The notes under the pieces are model-generated. The model saw nothing but the letters and a program-made list of their open reading frames with translations, made no database searches and was not told the DNA's origin. Shown one piece after another: positions 58,272-64,000 of a DNA stretch of 64,000 bases. The DNA is from Leucosporidium creatinivorum (Eukaryota > Basidiomycota > Microbotryomycetes > Leucosporidiales > Leucosporidiaceae): assembly GCA_001600635.1 (NCBI GenBank), contig BCKL01000008.1:73830-137829 (forward strand), written 5' to 3'. The position numbers were made by a program, and so were the translations under genes. The first letter of the stretch is position 1; each line of letters begins with the position of its first letter.

Positions 58272-60660
58272 CTAAACGACCTCCTCGCCTCTGGCCTTCG
58301 CCTCGGCGACCGCCTTCTCCGCCGCATCCAACGCCTCCGTGAACCACTTCCTCAGGAGGTCGAGGTCCTCAAGTCCGACGCTGACCCTCACCAATCCCTT
58401 CTCAACTCCCCACTCGAGTGCCCAGTCCGTCTCGGTGTAGTGGGCGAGGATGGTGTAGGGGCATGCGAGGGTGAAGTTGGTGCCGAGGGAGGGACCCTTG
58501 TAGCAGGGAAGGGCGTCGAAGAAGGTCCTGGAGGCGAGGATGGAGGTGAAGGTGAGGGAGAAGAGGGCGCCAAAGCCAGAGGAGTGAGGGAGGGAAGGGT
58601 TCTCCGGCCGCAGGGACGCCGTGTAGTGCTCGGGGGTCATGAACTTGGGGTAGTAGATCTCCTTGATGACGCTCGAGGGGGAGGCGGCGGTGGTCGGAGG
58701 AGGAACCATGCCAGTGGGGGAAGGACCTTCAGCGCGACGAGAGCGGAGGAGGTCGCAGACCGTTTCGGCGTTGAGGTTCTCGGCGGCGATGCGCTGCTGA
58801 AAGTCGCGAGAGTTGCGCTCCATGTAGATGGCGTCCTCGTCGAAGTAGAAGTCTTCGTAGACGGAGGACTGGTAAGCCTTGAGCGCCTCGTAGTGAGGTC
58901 CCTTGGGGTTGATGACGAGACTGCGACGGATGAACGGCGGGTAAGCAAGCCGAGCGAGCGAGCGGTCGAGTCGGAGGGGAGAGTCCAAGTAGTACTCACC
59001 TGCCACCCATGACATTGCTATCTCCACTGAAGACCTTGGTGAGACTGCTGACGACGATGTCGGCCAGCGGCAGCACCTCGACGTTAACGAAGCCGGCAAT
59101 CGTCTCGTCGATCACGATCATGAAGCCGAACTCGTCGGCAAGCTTGCGAAGGGCGGTGAGTGGTGGGGATCGGAGAAGAGGGTTGGAAGGGAACTCGCAG
59201 AAGACGGCGAGGATGGGAGGGGAGGCCTTCTCGAGCGTCTCGCGAAGGCAGGGGAGGTCCTCGGCGAGTCCTCGTCCGAAGAACTCGCAGCCGGGTCCCC
59301 ACTTTTCGAGGATCTTGAGCGTGTCGGTGTAGGGGAATCTGTGAAAAGTGAAAGCGCGTCAGCTGAGATCCTCTCGGACGCAGGAGAAGCGGACAAATCA
59401 CCCGAAGCAAACGCTCTTGCCGATAGCCTTGCCGGTAGCTTCCCTCGCTCCCATAGCCAGCTGATGAGCATGGAAGATGGCGCTCATGCCTCCAGGGTAC
59501 AGCCAAACATCCTCTTCGGTCAAGCTGGCCACACCACGAGTACTCTCCTCGTTCTCCGTCTTACTCGCGCGCTCGACCGGAATCGACTGGCCAGGTGTCT
59601 CCTTGAGCACTCCTGCGATACGCCGACGCATCGCCAGCTTGGCTAGAGGTGCCAGCGAGAGGTCGAGATTGCGACCATACCGCTCCTCGACGTATCGCGC
59701 GAGGACGTCCTCGTCCTGGTCGATGGCGAGCCGGCCGTCCTTGAGTACGGGAGCAGTGGTCGGTTTGGGAGGAAGAGAGTCGACTGAGTTGGCGAGGGAA
59801 GTAGGCTCGCTCTCGTCGCTGTTGGAAGCGCGCGAAGGGCCTTTGCTGGTGGAGTAGCGAAGCTTGGAGGAGGTGATGAGGCCGTTCGACGACGTGGGGG
59901 TGACCGAGGGCTTGGAGACGGCGTAGCGTCCTTTGGATCCGTAGCGACTGGATGGTCCTCCAATCTTGGGCGAGACACCGCCCTCCTCTGCCGCTGCGAC
60001 GATGGGCTCGGCGGTCTGCTGAGTCGCCGAGGGGCTGGCGTTGCCGTCTCCGTCGATCTCCCCCAGTAGAGTCAGGCATCGCTCGGCGGTGCGGCTCGAG
60101 ACTCCGTCTCCCGTGTGCTGCCAAAACTGCTTGGCGACTCCAAAGTCGCCAGCGGGGAAGAAGCAAGCGTAGACTGTGACTGTCCGCTGCTTCGCGGCTT
60201 CGTCGGGGTCGTTGGCGGCGGCGGTGGCGGCGGGAGAGGTGGAGCGGACCGCCCATTCGACTACGCGAGAGGTAACGGAAGGAGTCCGAGAGGCGAGGAA
60301 GGATTGGCAGCCTTTGGCGCAGTTGGCGGTAGGGAGGAGGATGCAGAGCTCCTCGGGCGAGCCAAAGCGGCTGTTGGCGAGTTGAGCGAGCTGTGCGATA
60401 GCAATAGATAAGTACTTGGATTCTTTGAAGCAGCCTCCCTGCCTATATCTCACCTGGTCAATCTGGTTGTGGATGTAGAAGCGAGGGTAGCCCGACGACA
60501 TGGCGTCCTTGATCCTCTGGTGTCCTTCCTCATAGTCGACGTTGTCGGCCCACTTTGGTAGTGATACGCTGACGGCGTGCGGAGTCTTGTAAGGGATCGT
60601 CTCTCCTACAGGACATTCTGGCGGAGCGACGACTCCGAACGATGAGCCGGCTGCGGGCAT
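58272..60660 (-). CDS. STR2: Cystathionine gamma-synthase (fungal long form)
   Basis: Four exons (60454-60660, 59402-60390, 59000-59338, 58272-58920) give 727 residues. The PLP enzyme joins cysteine with an activated homoserine ester to form cystathionine in transsulfuration. The N-terminal 350 residues are the fungal extension ([35 protein letters not shown]), longer than in yeast Str2 because of a Ser/Pro-rich insert around 190-260. The catalytic core has [38 protein letters not shown] (D476 binds the PLP nitrogen), and [16 protein letters not shown] with the PLP lysine at about 500. Near the end are [10 protein letters not shown] and VRVSVGLED. It converges with the ligase gene, their stops about 100 bp apart, and shares a 202-bp divergent promoter with TBCB. 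Confidence 0.92.
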
Positions 60661-60862
60661 CGAGATATGGTGCAGAAGGCGAGCGATTGACGGGGGCTGG
60701 CGGTAGAGCGGTCGATACTACTGTGATGTAGCTCTATCTCGGTGCTGTAGGTCGACGAAACGAAGCAGGAAGCGGCAGAAGGGAGAGAGGCGCCGTCACG
60801 CCTTCGCTCGGTTCAGCTCCTCCGCTTTTGACTCAATTCTTGTATCTCATCAGCCGCCGCCA
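60661..60862. promoter_or_regulatory. Divergent promoter, STR2/TBCB
   Basis: There are 202 bp between the start codons. A GATGTAGCTC and CTGTAGGTCG pair lies near 60725-60755. Shared regulation is only inferred. Confidence 0.45.
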
Positions 60863-61900
60863 ATGTCGCTCGCACCGGGGAGATTAATCACACTGTGGGT
60901 ATCCTCGCCCGACACGCACTCGGAGCGCCGCTTGGGAACCGACTTAACCATCTCTCAGCTCAAGGTGAGGGGCTCAGTCGCCTCGACGCGTGTTGAGTGG
61001 GAGTGCTAACGAGCCTTGTACGTCTACAGCTCAAGCTGGAATCCGTCACCGGCATCAACTACTCGTCTCAGATTCTCACGCTGCAGCGAACGAACGCTGG
61101 AGCAGGACATAGTGGAGCTGGAGCTGGACCAGGCGAGAAGGAGGTCCTTGCGGAGCTCTCAGACGAGAACAGGACGTTGGAGAGCTATGGCGTGAGAGAG
61201 CTCATGACGATCAGGGTGAGTCCAACATGCCCCTGCTCCACTGTAGCCTGACATCGCCGAGCTGACGAGCGTTCACCTTGAACAGGTCGACACCTCGGAT
61301 CCTTCCAGCAAATCGCTCGCTGGGCAGTTCACCGACGTCCATCAGGTCGAGAAGTTTGAGCTCACCGACAAGGAGTACGAGTCAAGACACGGTAGGTGCT
61401 GCTGGTCGCTCTACAGCGCTCTCGCTGACCTCTCCTTGTCCCTGCTCAGACACCGTCCTCTCGTACAAGATGAGGCATCAACTCGGTCGTTTCGCTCCGT
61501 CGGCATCGTCGGCCTCTTCTTCTCACGAAGAGCAGCCTGAGCTCCCAGCAGATTTGGTCCCCGGCGCTCGCTGCGAGGTCGCTCTCTCGGACGTTCTCTC
61601 GCGGAGGGGCACCGTTAAGTTCGTTGGGCCCACCGACTTTGGCGCCAATGATGGGAGGACATGGGTGGGAGTCGAGTGGGATGAGCCGGTTGGCAAAAAT
61701 GATGGCCTGTAAGTCGTTTTCGTCTAAGCTTCGAAACTTCGACTTTCGGCGATGAAACTGACCTCTATATGCGCAGAGTGGACGGCAAGCGGTACTTCCA
61801 GACGCCACCACTACGCGCCAGCTTTGTACGACCAGATAAAGTCACCGTTGGCGACTTCCCGGAGATTGATCCTTTCGAAGACGTCCTCGAGGAGATGTAG
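60863..61900 (+). CDS. ALF1: Tubulin-specific chaperone cofactor B
   Basis: Exons 60863-60964, 61030-61215, 61286-61391, 61450-61708 and 61777-61900 encode 258 residues. An N-terminal ubiquitin-like domain ([43 protein letters not shown]) is joined by a charged helix to a CAP-Gly domain: [46 protein letters not shown]. The protein ends in EDVLEEM, the acidic tail typical of cofactor B. This protein holds alpha-tubulin and works with cofactor E in making and taking apart tubulin dimers in the cytosol. Its length and domain order match fungal Alf1. The start is the only suitable ATG after the divergent promoter. Confidence 0.94.
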
Positions 61901-63099
61901 CAGGCGCAGGCGCTGGCGCCGCTCTTCCCCTACATCTCTCGGTTGCCATCTTGGACGGACTCCTACCCTACATAACTCTGCGAGATGTCGAGCCGTTTCT
62001 CTTTCTGCGACTGGACGGGAAATCGCGACCGACAGCTCTGCGCCGAAGCGGGTGCTCGGCGGGCGGCGATTTCTCCGAGCTTTTCTGGCGGGAGGGCGAC
62101 GAGCAACGGATGGCTCCCAGCTCGCTGCTCAGCGCATCGGGATCAACAAGGGACAAGAGGTCGCGCTTGGCCTTGAGCTTCGACTCGGCGAGCGGCTAAG
62201 AGCTGCTCTGCGAGCCTCGCGGTTCTCGTGACTCAGCGTGGGCCAAATCATCTGCTCGGGGAGGTTCACGATGTTGACGATGTGTGCTTGAGCTGTAGCC
62301 GAGCGACCCCAGTCTGCCACCTTTGCCTCCCGTCAAATTATCCTGCTGCGAAGGCCGCATGCCAGCTCGGCGTGTCTGAAGAAAGCCCAGAAGCAGGGTC
62401 GTCGCCCGTCCGGGAAAACCCCGCGAGCGCCGCAGGTTGATGACCATCTTTTGTAGCTCCTTGGCCGATGCCGCTCTGGGAATCTGGGAGCAGGAGGAGC
62501 TGGGCGAGGGACTCACAGAGCTCTCTTTCGCCGCTATGCTCGTACCAAGAGTCTGCAGCAAGGTAGAGCTGGCGGTGAATTTGCGTGGACCGAGGCATCT
62601 TCCTGCGAGCACGAGCAACTCGCCACCCTGCCCCGCTGCATGGCTTGGAGACAAGCATCTGGACGAAGCTGGTGGCTTTTTTAGAGTTAGGCGGCGGGGA
62701 AAAGTCGGGGTTGCATCCTGTCCATCGCCAGAGAACAAGCAAGAGTTGCTGGTCAGAAGTGAGTGGATAGGCATACGAGATATGTAGCACTGTACCCACG
62801 AAGCCTCACATCTCGGAGCTCAAGAGGATCGCCGAGCTGGAGCTTGGACCGCTCCAGCTTCTGCGAGGCAGCGCCAAGAAGGTACCAGCCGGCAGGGTTT
62901 CATGCGCGAGGGCAAGAAGGTCAGGGCTCTACATGTGAGCTCCACACTCGAACATCTCTGTCGCGCCTTTTCTCCTTTCCCTCCCTCTTTCTTCGCTCGC
63001 CGCGCTCCCCTCGCTCTCTCCTTCTCCTTCCCGCGCCCTTCGAGCAGCACCTCGAGCTTCTCCACCTTCGCATCGTTCTCTCACCCTTGCGCCCTCGCC
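61901..63099. other. Gene-free stretch upstream of the RGS gene
   Basis: These 1.2 kb have no frame with a recognisable domain; a 116-codon frame at 62437-62787 is unsupported. A pyrimidine-rich leader lies just before the next ATG. Confidence 0.4.
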
Positions 63100-64000
63100 A
63101 TGTCGTCCACCACAGCCCTCGCCGACTCCACTGCCATCATTCGCCCGGCGCGCCCTCCTCGCGCGCCTGCTCACACCGGGAGGTATCGCCTTTCCTCGCT
63201 CGTCAATCTTCCCAGCCGTATCATCAAGCCTGGAGAGCTCATTGAGCGCGAGCTGGAGCAGCGACCTCAGCTCTACGGCAAGGCAACCGCCACCGAGGGT
63301 GAGCCATGTTCCCATGCTTCTGCATGACAATAGCTGACTTTGATTGACCGGTGTAGTGCACGGTAGTCATGTGAAGCTCTCTGAGGTGCAGCTTGAGGAC
63401 GTTATCGCCGGAAAGGTGAGTGAAAGAGGCTCGGCCTGCGTGGGAGCGGCAAAGAGCTGGGCGCTGACGTCCTTCTCCGTCTCCAGTACACGACCCCCCT
63501 CTCGCTCAAGGACTTTGAGGATTACCTCTGCTTCCGCACCAAGAGCGCGTATGTCCTCTTCCTTTCCGAGCGAATCGTAAATCTCGGTCGAGCTGAGCTG
63601 AACTCCAATTTCAATTTCCCAGCGAGAATCTCTACCTCAGCATCTGGTTCAAGGCATACTCGGGTCTTTACAACTCGAGCTCGCCCTCCAACCGCCCTCA
63701 CCAGGACGTCCTCGCCCTCTCGGCCTCGTACAAGGTCGCCGTTGAGACCTTCTTCTCGGCGAGGTCCCCCCTCGAGCTCAACATCCCCTCCGACATGAGG
63801 AGGCAGCTCGACGGACTCATCGACGATGCTGCTCGCCAATCGGTCCTCACCCCATCCTTGGAGTCCTTCCTTCCTCCCTCGGCTTTCGAGCCCTCCTTCA
63901 ACGTCGCCTCCGAATCGCTCGCCCTTTCCTTCAAGTCCTTCCTTCAGCAATCGGCTCGCAACGCCGACCGCAACAGGGGCTGGTTCGCGATCTTCTTGGG
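63100..64000 (+). CDS. RGS-domain protein, Rax1-like (3' end outside window)
   Basis: Four exons are visible (63100-63298, 63357-63415, 63487-63548, 63623 to the window end), giving about 232 residues. A basic, Pro/Arg-rich leader is followed by VKLSEVQLEDVIAGKYTTP, SLKDFEDYLCFRTKSAENLY and LSIWFKAYSGLY, the first helices of an RGS fold; FFSARSPLELNIP and a segment with LDGLIDDAARQSV continue it. In yeast Rax1 this domain is followed by membrane helices and acts in bud-site selection. Canonical RGS proteins speed GTP hydrolysis by G-alpha subunits; whether this one does is unclear. The upstream frame remains open further 5', but the ATG at 63100 is the first strong start after the pyrimidine-rich leader. 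The gene runs off the window, so membrane helices could not be seen. Confidence 0.72.

Noticed and set aside
58272-60862. Sulfur amino acid gene cluster with HOM6
   Set aside because: STR2 and HOM6 are about 40 kb apart with unrelated housekeeping genes between them, so there is no evidence of a functional cluster.

Overview
This window looks like nuclear DNA of a GC-rich basidiomycete yeast, most likely in Pucciniomycotina (Rhodotorula/Sporobolomyces-like); that placement is inference from gene style, not a database match. The signs are short introns (mostly about 55-110 nt, up to about 215) in almost every gene, 5' sites mostly GTGAG or GTACG, a recurrent GCTGAC/CTGAC branch-like motif, CAG acceptors, and C/G-ending codons. 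Exon chains were built by hand from splice sites and checked for reading phase. I could assemble 24 protein genes with roughly 150 introns, all intact except the two at the window edges, where the true 5' end of the first is uncertain and the last is cut. No rRNA, tRNA, CRISPR, transposon or virus-like element was recognised.

Layout. 1-8 kb: a small Zn2Cys6 regulator, SSZ1 (ribosome-associated Hsp70) divergent from RCF1 (mitochondrial HIG1 protein), an unusual histone H2A gene, a decayed 3' fragment of an aldehyde dehydrogenase gene, and a Vma22/CCDC115-like V-ATPase assembly factor. 8-18 kb: a very large two-SANT corepressor (SNT1/NCoR type), a seven-exon DUF6534-like membrane protein, and homoserine dehydrogenase whose ATG is made by splicing. 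18-30 kb: a SNF2 ATPase, the golgin RUD3, the 60S export adaptor NMD3, an RMP1/NEPRO-like RNase MRP protein, and a second unusual H2A. 31-41 kb: a 12-exon aldehyde dehydrogenase (parent of the fragment at 6.5 kb), a 14-exon MFS transporter with one exon copied into its 3' flank, and a 17-exon KEL3/KLHDC4 kelch protein. 41-50 kb: the APC/C activator CDH1, with a 9-nt microexon, and LRG1-type LIM-RhoGAP. 50-64 kb: a LURP-one-related protein, ALG5, a LIG4-like ATP-dependent DNA ligase, cystathionine gamma-synthase, tubulin cofactor B and a truncated RGS-domain gene.

Most of this is housekeeping content with no operon-like logic. Two genes act in aspartate-family and sulfur amino acid synthesis (HOM6 and STR2) but lie 40 kb apart. 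Several pairs share short divergent promoters (SSZ1/RCF1, VMA22/SNT1, NMD3/RMP1, STR2/TBCB). The most notable features are the two divergent H2A paralogues, neither next to an H2B gene and neither ending in the SQE(L/Y) tail, the spliced start codon of HOM6, and two local DNA duplications that left gene fragments behind.
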